A stretch of 64,000 bases of DNA from Ruminococcus sp. AM36-2AA (lineage in GTDB: Bacteria; Bacillota; Clostridia; Lachnospirales; Lachnospiraceae), in NCBI RefSeq assembly GCF_003461955.1, contig NZ_QTYB01000005.1, positions 170,148 through 234,147 of the forward strand, written 5' to 3'. Position 1 is the first letter of the stretch. Each line of letters starts with the position of its first letter. Made by a program: the position numbers and the translations under genes. The notes beneath the pieces are model-generated. The model was not told the origin of the DNA, did not search any database, and saw only the letters and a program-made list of their open reading frames with translations. Below are positions 17,446 through 26,091 of the stretch, piece after piece.

Positions 17446-17631
17446 CTACCAGGACGCTTTTTTAACACCCGGAATCTGACCTTTGTATGCCAGCTCACGG
17501 AAGCAGATTCTGCAAATTCCGTATTTTCTCAGGTATGCATGTGGACGGCCACAGATTCTGCAGCGAGTATACTCTCTTGTGGAGAATTTAGCTTTGCGCT
17601 GCTGTTTAATTTTCATTGCTGTCTTAGCCAT
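17446..17631 (-). CDS. rpsZ: 30S ribosomal protein S14, zinc type
   Basis: A 61-residue short S14 with four zinc-binding cysteines (CRIC...CRIC), the C-plus form usual in Firmicutes. It starts at ATG 17631 ([13 protein letters not shown]). A longer frame from 17655 would overlap rplE. A 77-bp spacer separates it from rpsH. Confidence 0.97.
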   Translation of the reverse strand: MAKTAMKIKQQRKAKFSTREYTRCRICGRPHAYLRKYGICRICFRELAYKGQIPGVKKASW

Positions 17632-17644
17632 GAATCTTTTCCTC

Positions 17645-18184
17645 CTATTTAGCAAATGGCATGTTGAATAATGTCAGTAATTCGCGTGCCTCTTCATCTG
17701 TTTTAGCAGTTGTAACGAAGATAACGTCCATTCCTCTTACTTTATCAACCTTATCGTACTCAACCTCTGGGAAGATCAGCTGCTCTTTGATACCAAGAGC
17801 GTAGTTTCCTCTGCCGTCGAATGCGTTCGGGTTAACACCACGGAAGTCACGTACACGTGGAAGAGCAAGGTTGATAAGACGATCAGCGAATTCATACATC
17901 TTCTCACCTCTCAGAGTAACTTTACATCCGATCGGCATACCCTCTCTGATTTTGAAGTTAGCGACAGATTTTTTAGCTTTTGTAGCGATTGCTTTCTGTC
18001 CTGTAACAAGTTCCATATCTGCGATTGCAGCGTCAAGAAGTTTAGCGTTCTCTTTCGCCTCGCCAACACCCATGTTAACAACGATTTTCTCGAGTTTTGG
18101 CACTTCCATTACGTTTTTGTATCCGAATTTCTTGGTCATGGCATCCATGATCTCGTTCTTGTAAAGATCTTTTAATCTACTCAC
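17645..18184 (-). CDS. rplE: 50S ribosomal protein L5
   Basis: A 179-residue protein that binds 5S rRNA and contacts P-site tRNA. It has the N-terminal [11 protein letters not shown], the loop [21 protein letters not shown] and the C-terminal [20 protein letters not shown]. Length and motifs are complete. Confidence 0.97.
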   Translation of the reverse strand: MSRLKDLYKNEIMDAMTKKFGYKNVMEVPKLEKIVVNMGVGEAKENAKLLDAAIADMELVTGQKAIATKAKKSVANFKIREGMPIGCKVTLRGEKMYEFADRLINLALPRVRDFRGVNPNAFDGRGNYALGIKEQLIFPEVEYDKVDKVRGMDVIFVTTAKTDEEARELLTLFNMPFAK

Positions 18185-18206
18185 CTTTATATGCCTCCTC
18201 TCTTAA

Positions 18207-18518
18207 TTAATCGATTGTCTTTCCTGTTGCCTTTGCAACACGGACTTTTTTGTCTCCATCCATCTTGAATCCAACTCTTGTAGCTTTTCCGTCTACAACG
18301 AGCATTACGTTGGAGATGTGAAGCGGAGCTTCTTTTGTCACGATTCCACCGTTCTGATTAGCTGCGGACGGTTTAGCGTGCTTTGTAACCATGTTTACGT
18401 TCTCAACAACTACTGTGTTGTCTTTTACGTTAACTGCAAGAACTTTTCCGTCCTTACCTTTATCTTTTCCAGCGATAACTTTTACAGTATCACCTTTTTT
18501 AATTTTCATAGCTGACAT
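18207..18518 (-). CDS. rplX: 50S ribosomal protein L24
   Basis: A 103-residue KOW-domain assembly initiator of the 50S subunit ([20 protein letters not shown] at residues 5-24). ATG 18518 lies seven bases after GGAGG; an internal Met at residue 4 is a possible alternative start. Confidence 0.96.
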   Translation of the reverse strand: MSAMKIKKGDTVKVIAGKDKGKDGKVLAVNVKDNTVVVENVNMVTKHAKPSAANQNGGIVTKEAPLHISNVMLVVDGKATRVGFKMDGDKKVRVAKATGKTID

Positions 18519-18529
18519 TCGGCACCCTC

Positions 18530-18898
18530 CTATAATACTTCCGGAGCTAAGGAAACGATCTTCATGAATTTCTTCTCACGAAGCTCTCTGGCAACTGGTC
18601 CAAAGATACGAGTTCCTCTCGGAGTTAAGTCATCCTTGATAATTACGGCAGCATTTTCATCGAAACGGATGTAGGATCCGTCTTTACGACGAGCGCCTTT
18701 TTTAGTTCTAACAACTACAGCTTTAACAACGTCACCTTTTTTAACAACGCCGCCTGGTGTTGCATCTTTAACCGTAGCAACGATTGTATCACCGATGTTT
18801 GCATATCTTCTTGTAGAGCCGCCCATAACACGAATACAAAGGATTTCTTTTGCACCAGTGTTGTCGGCAACTTTCAGTCTAGTTTCCTGCTGAATCAT
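18530..18898 (-). CDS. rplN: 50S ribosomal protein L14
   Basis: A 122-residue protein at the subunit interface, starting [17 protein letters not shown] and carrying the [15 protein letters not shown] and [20 protein letters not shown] signatures. Full length. Confidence 0.97.
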   Translation of the reverse strand: MIQQETRLKVADNTGAKEILCIRVMGGSTRRYANIGDTIVATVKDATPGGVVKKGDVVKAVVVRTKKGARRKDGSYIRFDENAAVIIKDDLTPRGTRIFGPVARELREKKFMKIVSLAPEVL

Positions 18899-18911
18899 AC
18901 TGGTTTCCTCC

Positions 18912-19166
18912 TTATTTAGCTTTCTCTACGATCTCAACCAGTCTCCATCTCTTGTCCTTGGACAGCGGTCTGGTCTCCATTACCTTAACGGTATCTCCGA
19001 TGTTGCACTCATTGTTCTCATCATGAGCTTTTAATTTATATGTTCTCTTCACGATTTTTTTGTAAAGAGGATGTTTTACATGGTCTTCAATTGCAACTAC
19101 GATGGTCTTATCCATTTTGTCGCTGATAACCTTACCCACGCGGGTTTTTCTCAGATTTCTTTCCAC
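18912..19166 (-). CDS. rpsQ: 30S ribosomal protein S17
   Basis: An 84-residue OB-fold protein that binds 16S rRNA. It has [40 protein letters not shown] and [12 protein letters not shown], all family marks. It lies 13 bp before rplN. Confidence 0.97.
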   Translation of the reverse strand: MERNLRKTRVGKVISDKMDKTIVVAIEDHVKHPLYKKIVKRTYKLKAHDENNECNIGDTVKVMETRPLSKDKRWRLVEIVEKAK

Positions 19167-19184
19167 GATCTATGTCCTCCTGTC

Positions 19185-19403
19185 CTATTTGGAAGCGTTT
19201 GCCTGCTCAGTGATTACTGTCTGGATTCTGGCAATATTTTTACGAACCTCTTTGATTCGTCCTGTATTGTCTAACTGGTTTGTTGCATTCTGAAATCTCA
19301 GATTGAAAAGCTCTTTTTTAGCAGCTACTAATTCTTCATTCAGTTCTGCAACTGACTTTGCTTTTAAATCTTCAACGAACTTATTAATTTTCACTGTTAT
19401 CAC
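19185..19403 (-). CDS. rpmC: 50S ribosomal protein L29
   Basis: A 72-residue two-helix protein near the exit tunnel, with [18 protein letters not shown] and the C-terminal NIARIQTVI. Its start overlaps the end of rplP by 20 bp, suggesting coupled translation. Confidence 0.96.
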   Translation of the reverse strand: MITVKINKFVEDLKAKSVAELNEELVAAKKELFNLRFQNATNQLDNTGRIKEVRKNIARIQTVITEQANASK

Positions 19404-19821
19404 CGCCTTCTAAGTCTGCACGAGAAACTATTTTACATTTACATGGTAACTTGTGCATTGCAAGACGTAATGCTTCACGGGCAACCTCTTCGGACACGCC
19501 TGCAATCTCAAACATAACACGACCTGGTTTAACTACTGCTACCCAGTACTCCAGAGCGCCTTTTCCGGAACCCATTCGAGTCTCAGCTGGTTTAGCTGTT
19601 ACCGGTTTATCCGGGAAAATCTTAATCCAAACTTTACCGCCACGTTTGATGTAACGGGTCATAGCAACACGGGCTGCCTCGATCTGATTAGATCTGATCC
19701 AGCACGGCTCAGTAGCAACAAGACCGAAATCACCATAGTTGATAGCATTGCCTCTCAGGGCTTTTCCTCTCATGGAGCCACGGAATTGTTTACGACGTTT
19801 TACTCTTTTTGGCATTAACAT
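19384..19821 (-). CDS. rplP: 50S ribosomal protein L16
   Basis: A 145-residue protein that helps organise the A site. It begins [15 protein letters not shown], with the [19 protein letters not shown] motif and KLPCKCKIV at the end. The first ATG overlaps the rpsC stop (TAATG); the ATG two codons later is an alternative start. Confidence 0.97.
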   Translation of the reverse strand: MLMPKRVKRRKQFRGSMRGKALRGNAINYGDFGLVATEPCWIRSNQIEAARVAMTRYIKRGGKVWIKIFPDKPVTAKPAETRMGSGKGALEYWVAVVKPGRVMFEIAGVSEEVAREALRLAMHKLPCKCKIVSRADLEGGDNSEN

Positions 19822-20477
19822 TATTTATCGCTCCCTTCCTTAGTTCCTTTTGTCGGAAGAATCTCACCATTGTAGATCCATGCCTTAACACCAACTTTAC
19901 CGTATGTGGTGTCTGCTTCCGCAAAGCCATAATCGATATCTGCACGAAGTGTCTGAAGCGGGATTGTTCCCTCGCTGTAGAACTCTGTACGAGCCATATC
20001 AGCTCCACCGAGACGTCCGGATACGGAAGTCTTGATTCCCTTAGCGCCAGCCTTCATTGTTCTCTGCATTGTGGACTTCATAGCACGTCTGAAAGAAATA
20101 CGGTTCTCAAGCTGAAGAGCAATGTTCTCAGCAACCAGCTGTGCATCTTTGTCCGGTCTCTTTACTTCTTTGATGTCAACGATAAGCTTCTTGTCTGTGT
20201 ATTTCTGAAGCTCAGCTTTAACTTTCTCGATCTCTGCGCCGCCCTTACCGATTACGATACCAGGTTTTGCTGTGTAGATGATGATCTTAACTCTGTCAGA
20301 TGCTCTCTCGATCTCGATCTTGGAAACACCTGCGCTGTATAATTTCTTTTTAAGGAATGTTCTGATGTTGTAGTCTTCTACCAGGTAGTCAGCAAATTTA
20401 TCTTCTGCATACCATCTGGAATCCCAATCCTTGATAACTCCGACTCTAAGGCCATGCGGATTAACTTTCTGTCCCAT
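19821..20477 (-). CDS. rpsC: 30S ribosomal protein S3
   Basis: A 218-residue protein at the mRNA entry site. It has an N-terminal [13 protein letters not shown], a KH domain with [15 protein letters not shown] (the GxxG loop), and a C-terminal domain with [12 protein letters not shown]. Its stop overlaps the rplP start. Confidence 0.97.
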   Translation of the reverse strand: MGQKVNPHGLRVGVIKDWDSRWYAEDKFADYLVEDYNIRTFLKKKLYSAGVSKIEIERASDRVKIIIYTAKPGIVIGKGGAEIEKVKAELQKYTDKKLIVDIKEVKRPDKDAQLVAENIALQLENRISFRRAMKSTMQRTMKAGAKGIKTSVSGRLGGADMARTEFYSEGTIPLQTLRADIDYGFAEADTTYGKVGVKAWIYNGEILPTKGTKEGSDK

Positions 20478-20488
20478 GCTTTTCCTCC

Positions 20489-20878
20489 TTACCTTTCATC
20501 AAGCACAACAGTGATATGGCTTGTTCTCTTCTCGATTCTGTAAGCTCTACCCTGTGCTCTCGGCTGAATTCTCTTCATTGTAGGTCCCTTATCTGCATAG
20601 CATGCTGCAACATAAAGGTTGTCTGCGTTCATTCCGTTGTTGTTCTCAGCGTTTGCTACTGCTGACTCAAGCAGTTTTTTGATCACGCTGGAAGCGTATC
20701 TCGGATTGTATGTCAGGATACCAAGTGCTGTCTGTACATCTTTGCCACGGATTGCATCTAATACGTAGCATGCTTTCTGAACAGAAATTCTTGCATAAGA
20801 TAACTTTGCAGACGGCCTTGTCTCTCTATTATTCTCATTTCTGGCTCTCTTTATCTGGCTTCTATGTCCTTTTGCCAT
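20489..20878 (-). CDS. rplV: 50S ribosomal protein L22
   Basis: A 129-residue protein lining the exit tunnel. It shows [34 protein letters not shown] and [18 protein letters not shown], the C-terminal hairpin signature. An 86-bp spacer with a hairpin separates it from rpsS. Confidence 0.97.
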   Translation of the reverse strand: MAKGHRSQIKRARNENNRETRPSAKLSYARISVQKACYVLDAIRGKDVQTALGILTYNPRYASSVIKKLLESAVANAENNNGMNADNLYVAACYADKGPTMKRIQPRAQGRAYRIEKRTSHITVVLDER

Positions 20879-20918
20879 CTTAAAGTGCCTCCTTTCCTAA
20901 ATTCGATATCTGAGTTAT

Positions 20919-20949
20919 CTGCCAGCTGTCTTAAACTGACAGCGGGCAG
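20919..20949 (-). promoter_or_regulatory. Hairpin in the rpsS-rplV spacer
   Basis: CTGCCAGCTGTC (20919-20930) pairs with GACAGCGGGCAG (20938-20949), one mismatch in 12, with a 7-base loop. No uridine run follows it on the minus strand. Confidence 0.65.
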
Positions 20950-20964
20950 TTATAAATCTGATGA

Positions 20965-21246
20965 CTAGCGTACTCCGGACTTCTTCTCGTCTTTTCCGTG
21001 TCCTCTGTAAGTTCTTGTTGCAACGAACTCACCAAGTTTGTGTCCTACCATATCCTCTGTGATATATACCGGCACATGTTTTCTTCCGTCATGAACAGCG
21101 ATTGTGTGTCCTACGAAAGACGGGAAGATTGTGGAACGGCGAGACCAAGTTTTGATTACGGATTTATCATTTGCAGCGTTAAGAGCGTCTACTTTTTTAA
21201 GTAAGCTCTGGTCTGCAAAAGGTCCTTTTTTCAGTGAACGAGACAT
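20965..21246 (-). CDS. rpsS: 30S ribosomal protein S19
   Basis: A 93-residue head protein of the small subunit. [18 protein letters not shown] starts it, [21 protein letters not shown] is the core and [15 protein letters not shown] the end. Complete. Confidence 0.97.
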   Translation of the reverse strand: MSRSLKKGPFADQSLLKKVDALNAANDKSVIKTWSRRSTIFPSFVGHTIAVHDGRKHVPVYITEDMVGHKLGEFVATRTYRGHGKDEKKSGVR

Positions 21247-21261
21247 GCTTTCTCCTCCTTA

Positions 21262-22107
21262 TTATTTCGATAATGCTTTTCCATCGCGTCTTCTTACGAT
21301 GTACTTGTTGGACTGTTTGTTTTTCTTTCTGGTCTTCAGGCCGAGAGCAGGTTTGCCCCACGGTGTGCAAGGACCTGGGCGTCCGATACCGGTCTTACCT
21401 TCACCACCACCATGTGGATGATCATTCGGGTTCATTACGGAACCACGAACTGTAGGTCTGATACCCATGTTACGTTTACGTCCGGCTTTACCGATGTTAA
21501 TAAGGTTGTGATCTCCGTTTCCGATTACACCAACAGTTGCGCGGCATACGATCGGAACCATTCTCATCTCACCGGAAGGAAGACGAAGTGTTGCGAACTT
21601 TCCTTCTTTAGCCATGAGCTGTGCGCCGTTTCCTGCAGAACGAACCATCTGTCCGCCTTTTCCAGGATGAAGCTCAATGTTGTGAACCATAGTACCAACC
21701 GGGATAAGCTCCAGCGGGAGGCAGTTTCCAACACGAACCTCAGCTTCCGGACCATTGTAAACCTTCTGGCCTACTTTAAGTCCCTCTGGAGCGAGGATGT
21801 AAGCTTTCTCGCCATCTGCGTAGCAGATAAGAGCGATGTTAGCTGTTCTGTTCGGATCGTACTCGATTGTTTTAACTGTTGCAGGGATTCCATCTTTTCT
21901 TCTCTTGAAGTCGATGATTCTGTATTTTCTTCTGCTTCCGCCACCCTGATGTCTTACAGTGATCTTACCCTGATTGTTACGTCCGGCGTTCTTCTTAAGG
22001 GAAGTAACGAGGGATTTCTCTGGTTTTGCAGCTGTAATCTCAGAGAAGTCGGAACCAGTCATATGTCTTCTTGACGGTGTATATGGGTTATAGCTTTTGA
22101 TTCCCAT
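21262..22107 (-). CDS. rplB: 50S ribosomal protein L2
   Basis: A 281-residue protein essential for peptidyl transfer. It begins [14 protein letters not shown] and ends with the conserved [14 protein letters not shown], which holds the key histidine, and RTRKKNK-type tail. ATG 22107 has AAAGGAG nine bases upstream; the frame extends ten codons further but lacks that site. It is separated from rplW by an unusually long 206-bp spacer. Confidence 0.97.
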   Translation of the reverse strand: MGIKSYNPYTPSRRHMTGSDFSEITAAKPEKSLVTSLKKNAGRNNQGKITVRHQGGGSRRKYRIIDFKRRKDGIPATVKTIEYDPNRTANIALICYADGEKAYILAPEGLKVGQKVYNGPEAEVRVGNCLPLELIPVGTMVHNIELHPGKGGQMVRSAGNGAQLMAKEGKFATLRLPSGEMRMVPIVCRATVGVIGNGDHNLINIGKAGRKRNMGIRPTVRGSVMNPNDHPHGGGEGKTGIGRPGPCTPWGKPALGLKTRKKNKQSNKYIVRRRDGKALSK

Positions 22108-22131
22108 GATGTTTCTCCTTTCAATCTTTAT

Positions 22132-22301
22132 CATCACGCTTTTGACTGCGTATATTCGCGATAATCAGAGTGACACAGATTCATGAGGAAGCAGGCTCGT
22201 CATGCTTGCATGTAAGAGACTGATTACTTATGAAGCTGTAGAAGCGTGAAACGCGACCGAGGAAGCTTCTGCTTCCGAGGTGTCACTCGTACCGCTTGAT
22301 G
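22132..22301 (-). ncRNA. Folded RNA element in the rplW-rplB spacer
   Basis: The spacer has nested pairings. An outer stem joins CATCACGC (22132-22139) and GCTTGATG (22294-22301) with 7 of 8 pairs. Next comes a perfect 9-bp stem, GAGTGACAC (22168-22176) with GTGTCACTC (22280-22288). Inside is a GGAAGC/GCTTCC hairpin (22261-22276). GAGGAAGC occurs twice, at 22185-22192 and 22259-22266. There is no reading frame of note and no uridine run. Such a spacer is long for this operon. It may bind a ribosomal protein or control rplB translation; I do not recognise the family. Confidence 0.55.
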
Positions 22302-22313
22302 CTGATCTTCTAA

Positions 22314-22613
22314 TTAAAGTCCTTCGAAGATCTCGATATCTTTGCTCTCTTCTGTAAGAGCTACGATAGCTTTTTTGGTCTTAGCAGTTTTTCCAACTAC
22401 CATTCCACGGCGTTTTTTCTTTCCATCGTTGTTGATGGTGTTTACGCTTTTAACTTTTGTTCCCTCGAACATCTTCTCAACAGCCTCTTTGATCTGAGTC
22501 TTGTTTGCTTCCGGATGTACAAGGAATGTATATTTTTTCTCACCCATGGCGTTCATGGATTTCTCTGTGATAACCGGACGGATGATTACGTCATAGTACT
22601 GAATACTTGCCAT
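22314..22613 (-). CDS. rplW: 50S ribosomal protein L23
   Basis: A 99-residue exit-tunnel protein that docks trigger factor and SRP. It has [37 protein letters not shown] and VKSVNTIN. Its start overlaps the rplD stop by one base. Confidence 0.97.
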   Translation of the reverse strand: MASIQYYDVIIRPVITEKSMNAMGEKKYTFLVHPEANKTQIKEAVEKMFEGTKVKSVNTINNDGKKKRRGMVVGKTAKTKKAIVALTEESKDIEIFEGL

Positions 22614-23233
22614 TATGCGTATACCTCCTCGATAGATGCAACGGCATCCTTTGTAACAACTACGGTGTTGTGTTTCATAACATCGTATGTGTTGATTGTA
22701 GCCGGTGTTGCAGTTTCCACGTCAGCGATGTTTCTTGCAGAAAGAATTACGTTCTGATCGTTATCAGCTGTGATTACAAGAGCTTTCTCTGCTTTCAGGT
22801 TTGTAAGGACCTTCTGCATCTCTTTTGTCTTAACCTCAGCAAGTGCAAGGCTGTCAACAACAACAAGTTTATTATCCTGAACCTTGGATGTCAGAGCGGA
22901 TTTAAGAGCTGCTCTTCTTTCCTTCTTGTTCATTTTTACTTCATAGTCTCTCGGAACCGGAGCGAATACAACACCGCCGCCTGTCCACTGTGGTGCACGG
23001 ATGGAACCCTGTCTTGCATGACCTGTTCCTTTCTGTCTCCACGGTTTTCTTCCGCCGCCTCTTACCTCAGAACGAGTTTTCGCTTTCTGAGTTCCCTGAC
23101 GGTTATTTGCAAGCTGACGAACAACTGCAAGATGAACGAGATGCTCGTTGATCTCAACGCCGAATACTGCGTCATTCAGCTCCATTGTGCCAACTTCATT
23201 GCCTTCCATATTATAAACAGTTACATTAGCCAT
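22613..23233 (-). CDS. rplD: 50S ribosomal protein L4
   Basis: A 206-residue protein whose long loop reaches the exit tunnel ([20 protein letters not shown], then GSIRAPQW). In enteric bacteria L4 represses the S10 operon through the leader; whether it does here with the leader at 24271-24500 is unknown. Confidence 0.97.
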   Translation of the reverse strand: MANVTVYNMEGNEVGTMELNDAVFGVEINEHLVHLAVVRQLANNRQGTQKAKTRSEVRGGGRKPWRQKGTGHARQGSIRAPQWTGGGVVFAPVPRDYEVKMNKKERRAALKSALTSKVQDNKLVVVDSLALAEVKTKEMQKVLTNLKAEKALVITADNDQNVILSARNIADVETATPATINTYDVMKHNTVVVTKDAVASIEEVYA

Positions 23234-23254
23234 TCTGATGCTCCTCCTTTCCTA

Positions 23255-23887
23255 TTATAAGGACTTTACTGTCTCTTTGATTGTAACCAAAGATTTCTTA
23301 GGTCCTGGAACAGCACCTTTAACTAACAGTAAGTTATTTTCTGTATCTACACGTACGATCTCAAGATTCTGAACAGTTACCTGAACATGTCCCATGTGAC
23401 CTGGCATATGTTTTCCTTTGAAAACCTTGCTCGGATCGGAGCAAGCGCCGTTGGAACCTGCATGACGATGATATTTAGAACCGTGAGCCATAGGTCCTCT
23501 GGACTGGCCATGTCTCTTGATGGCGCCCTGGAAGCCTTTACCTTTGGAAACTGCAGTAGCATCGATGTGATCTCCTGCTGCAAAGATGTCAGCCTTGATT
23601 TCCTGTCCAACCTCATACTCGCCGGCATTGTCAAATCTGAACTCTTTTACAAATCTTTTTACAGCTACACCAGCTTTATCGAAGTGGCCTTTCTCCGGTT
23701 TGTTGACCAGTTTCTCTCTGATCTCGCCGAATCCAACCTGAACTGATGTGTATCCATCGTTCTCCTCAGTTTTAACCTGAGTTACAACGCAAGGACCTGC
23801 CTGTAAAACAGTTACCGGAATTAACATTCCATCTTCATTGAAGATCTGAGTCATTCCGACTTTAGTAGCTAAAATAGCTTTCTTCAT
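23255..23887 (-). CDS. rplC: 50S ribosomal protein L3
   Basis: A 210-residue protein that reaches the peptidyl transferase centre. It starts [16 protein letters not shown] and has the [14 protein letters not shown] and [13 protein letters not shown] signatures with [16 protein letters not shown] hairpin lies just before its ribosome site. Confidence 0.97.
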   Translation of the reverse strand: MKKAILATKVGMTQIFNEDGMLIPVTVLQAGPCVVTQVKTEENDGYTSVQVGFGEIREKLVNKPEKGHFDKAGVAVKRFVKEFRFDNAGEYEVGQEIKADIFAAGDHIDATAVSKGKGFQGAIKRHGQSRGPMAHGSKYHRHAGSNGACSDPSKVFKGKHMPGHMGHVQVTVQNLEIVRVDTENNLLLVKGAVPGPKKSLVTIKETVKSL

Positions 23888-23909
23888 TTCTTTCTTCCTC
23901 CTTATAGCG

Positions 23910-23927
23910 GATTACCATTCGGTAATC
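23910..23927 (-). promoter_or_regulatory. Hairpin just upstream of the rplC ribosome site
   Basis: GATTACC (23910-23916) pairs perfectly with GGTAATC (23921-23927) around a 4-base loop, about 10 bases before the AAGGAGG of rplC. It could tune rplC translation. Confidence 0.55.
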
Positions 23928-23952
23928 ATATAGTTAATGTCAAATGACATTA

Positions 23953-24270
23953 TTAGCGGTTTTTCATCTTGATATCGATGTGAACACCAGCCGGCATTTC
24001 CAGTCTGGAAAGTGCGTCTACTGTTTTCTGAGTTGGTGTCAGGATATCGATAAGTCTCTTATGAGTTCTCTGCTCAAACTGCTCTCTGGAATCTTTGTAT
24101 TTATGAACAGCTCTTAAGATTGTAACAACCTCTTTCTTAGTAGGAAGCGGAACCGGTCCACTTACCATTGCTCCGTTCTTCTTTACTGTCTCGATGATCT
24201 TTGCTGCAGATGCATCAACGAGCTGATGATCATATGCCTTTAATGTGATTCTCATTACCTGATTTGCCAT
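23953..24270 (-). CDS. rpsJ: 30S ribosomal protein S10
   Basis: A 105-residue head protein that is also a NusG/NusB partner in antitermination. [19 protein letters not shown] begins it; [17 protein letters not shown] and RTHKRLIDI are family marks. It is the first gene of the operon, behind a promoter and a structured leader, with AGGAGG about 8 bases upstream. Confidence 0.97.
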   Translation of the reverse strand: MANQVMRITLKAYDHQLVDASAAKIIETVKKNGAMVSGPVPLPTKKEVVTILRAVHKYKDSREQFEQRTHKRLIDILTPTQKTVDALSRLEMPAGVHIDIKMKNR

Positions 24271-24498
24271 AAAAAAAGTCTCCTCCTATTCGTACTTATA
24301 TAGCAGTACGACAAGCGGCGACTGTACACATCTCCGTGTGTGTCATGGTATATTTGCACACACGCCCATCCCAAGATGGTTATTGAACTTTGTACAGTGA
24401 CTTGTCGTCAGTTTCCTAACTTGACATTCGCTCCACGGAAAACCTACCGATATGGTAGCAACCTCGCGCTTCATAGCTATCAATGTCACAGCAAGGAT
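24271..24498 (-). promoter_or_regulatory. Structured 5' leader of the S10 operon
   Basis: About 220 bases separate the promoter from rpsJ. ACGACAAG (24308-24315) pairs with CTTGTCGT (24401-24408), and ACTGTACA (24321-24328) with TGTACAGT (24391-24398), forming a long composite stem. Inside are a GTGTGTG/CACACAC-type hairpin and a CCATC/GATGG hairpin. Upstream is a CTACC/GGTAG hairpin. Leaders of this kind regulate S10 operons by binding a ribosomal protein; the ligand here is not shown. Confidence 0.75.
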
Positions 24499-24499
24499 T

Positions 24500-24528
24500 A
24501 GTATATACGATGATCTTTAAGAATGCAA
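24500..24528 (-). promoter_or_regulatory. Promoter of the S10-spc operon
   Basis: Minus-strand -35 TTGCAT (24523-24528), 17-bp spacer, -10 TATACT (24500-24505). No other credible promoter was noticed inside the operon, so one transcript may carry rpsJ through infA. Confidence 0.75.
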
Positions 24529-24563
24529 GTGTTTTTTTTAATTTTTTCAATTTTTTTTAAAAA

Positions 24564-24597
24564 AGAAAAAAACGGCTCATTTCTGAACCGTTTTTTT
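24564..24597 (-). terminator. Terminator of the signal-peptidase-like gene
   Basis: An A-rich arm and AACGGTTCA pair with TGAGCCGTT around a short loop, followed on the minus strand by TTTTTTTC. It separates the upstream gene from the S10 promoter. Confidence 0.85.
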
Positions 24598-24616
24598 CTT
24601 ATATAATAGGTAGTTA

Positions 24617-25699
24617 TTATTCTTCTGTTGCATCTGTATCACTGCCAATGATATCGGAATAGTCAAATAACGTTACATTGGTGATATCGTCTTTCACGAT
24701 ATCCGGTGCATCCCCTGCCTGTTTCACACGGCTTGCAAGCTGTGCGGCAGAAAGAGATGGCATCGCAAGGCTTCCGATTGTAACCTGCTCTTCTTCCACT
24801 CTCTCAGGTTCTTCCGTTCTTCTTGGCTGCGGACGGGCTGTTTTTCGTTCTGCCGGTCTTCTCTGGGTCCGCTCAAACTCAGAAGCCATATCTGCCTCTT
24901 CAGAAGTTGCTGCCGCAATTTCTTTTTTCAGTTCTTCATGTGCTTCACTGGCTGCCGTCTGTGCTGTCTGCTGCATGGCAGAAGCTTTTTTTCCAGATGA
25001 ATGTTCTGTAATATCATCTTCATCGATTTCGTCCACAAAACCGCCGGTACGTACTTTTCGCTTTTCAGCTTTTTTGCCTTTGCGTTTGCGCGCCTTTTCT
25101 TCCTGAAGGATTTCTTTTTCTTCTTCCCTCATTCTTCTGGCACGTGCTTTCTCTTCTCGTTTCAGTTCTTTTTTTGATTTCACATATCCTGGTTCCGGAT
25201 CTTCCATATCATCCTGTATGTCATCCGGCTCTTTTTTCCAGAGTTCTGCGATCACATAAAGAATGATCAGGAACAGTACAACAAGTCCGAGAATGATCAG
25301 GCCTTCTATACTCTCTGTAGCAACCAGCAGATATCCTACATATCCGATCGTGATCACTACTTTCGGAACATAATCTCCAACTTTAATTGTAAGCGTCTTA
25401 CCTCCGGAAACAGACTGATCCGTAACGGTTCCGGTTCCCTTGGAAGCATCAAGATCCGTAATGGTATATTTATATGTCTTGGAATCTTTCTGTACAAGAA
25501 TTGGTGTACCTACACTGATCGCAGAACTTTTCTCCGGAATTGCATATGTAACAGAACCAACAGGAAGGTTCGTTGCCTCATCAGCTTTATCCACGATCAC
25601 TGTTCTCACCCCGAAAAACGGTGGAAGAACAAGTCCCAGTACGCAGACCAAAGTACATATTACAACAAGATGTACAATAAATTTCAATACTTTTGACAT
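24617..25699 (-). CDS. Membrane protein with signal-peptidase-like outer domain, 360 aa
   Basis: Residues 7-28 form one membrane helix. Residues 30-115 look like the outer beta domain of SipW-type signal peptidases (LPPFFGVRTVIV, LPVGSVTYAIP, VGTPILVQ, TIKVGDYVPKVV). Residues about 130-152 form a second helix. About 200 charged cytoplasmic residues follow, rich in Glu, Lys and Arg and probably coiled coil. The catalytic Ser-Met and Lys of true signal peptidases were not found, so peptidase activity is doubtful. Similar proteins are common in Lachnospiraceae as hypotheticals. It is transcribed alone, between the crh cluster and the S10 operon. Confidence 0.6.
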   Translation of the reverse strand: MSKVLKFIVHLVVICTLVCVLGLVLPPFFGVRTVIVDKADEATNLPVGSVTYAIPEKSSAISVGTPILVQKDSKTYKYTITDLDASKGTGTVTDQSVSGGKTLTIKVGDYVPKVVITIGYVGYLLVATESIEGLIILGLVVLFLIILYVIAELWKKEPDDIQDDMEDPEPGYVKSKKELKREEKARARRMREEEKEILQEEKARKRKGKKAEKRKVRTGGFVDEIDEDDITEHSSGKKASAMQQTAQTAASEAHEELKKEIAAATSEEADMASEFERTQRRPAERKTARPQPRRTEEPERVEEEQVTIGSLAMPSLSAAQLASRVKQAGDAPDIVKDDITNVTLFDYSDIIGSDTDATEE

Positions 25700-25741
25700 A
25701 GGTAATCTTCCTCTTTCATATTAGTAGGCGAATTGAAGCGG

Positions 25742-25788
25742 AAAGGGATACAGCGGGAATCGGTCTTCCTTTCCGTCTGTATCCCTTT
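25742..25788. terminator. Inverted repeat downstream of crh
   Basis: AAAGGGATACAG (25742-25753) pairs perfectly over 12 bp with CTGTATCCCTTT (25777-25788). It probably ends the tcdA-to-crh transcript, although only CTTTCC follows instead of a clean uridine run. Confidence 0.55.
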
Positions 25789-25836
25789 ATATTCCACGTC
25801 CGCAATGATTATCACGGACTGCTCTGTCTAAATTAA

Positions 25837-26091
25837 TTACTGGTTGCTTAAATACTGTTCAATGCTCTCCATCGCCGCATTCTCATCATCACCGTTGGCA
25901 GACAATGTGATTTCTTCTCCAGCGTCAAGCCCCAGTGTCATCATTCCCATGATGCTCTTTGCATTGACTCTTTTTTTGCCAATCTCAACATAAATTTCAC
26001 TGTTAAACTGGCTTGCTACCTGAACAAGCTGTGCTACTGGTCTCGCCTCCAGTCCAGTGGATAAGTTGATAGTGATTGGTTTTTTAATCAT
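25837..26091 (-). CDS. crh: Crh-like HPr paralogue with Glu15
   Basis: An 84-residue HPr-fold protein. The regulatory Ser46 lies in KSIMGMMTLGL, so HPr kinase could phosphorylate it and it could act with CcpA. The catalytic His15 of HPr is replaced by Glu (GLEARP, residues 13-18). In Bacillus subtilis Crh the residue is Gln. It therefore cannot carry phosphate for sugar uptake. Its start overlaps the whiA stop by 4 bp, and rapZ-whiA-crh matches the order of the B. subtilis yvcJ-yvcK-yvcL-crh operon except that yvcK is missing. The name follows that context. A role in carbon catabolite control is inference. Confidence 0.85.
   Translation of the reverse strand: MIKKPITINLSTGLEARPVAQLVQVASQFNSEIYVEIGKKRVNAKSIMGMMTLGLDAGEEITLSANGDDENAAMESIEQYLSNQ

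Noticed and set aside
25837..26091. Annotation as the general phosphocarrier HPr (ptsH)
   Set aside because: Residue 15 is Glu, so it cannot transfer phosphate from His; it was called Crh-like instead.
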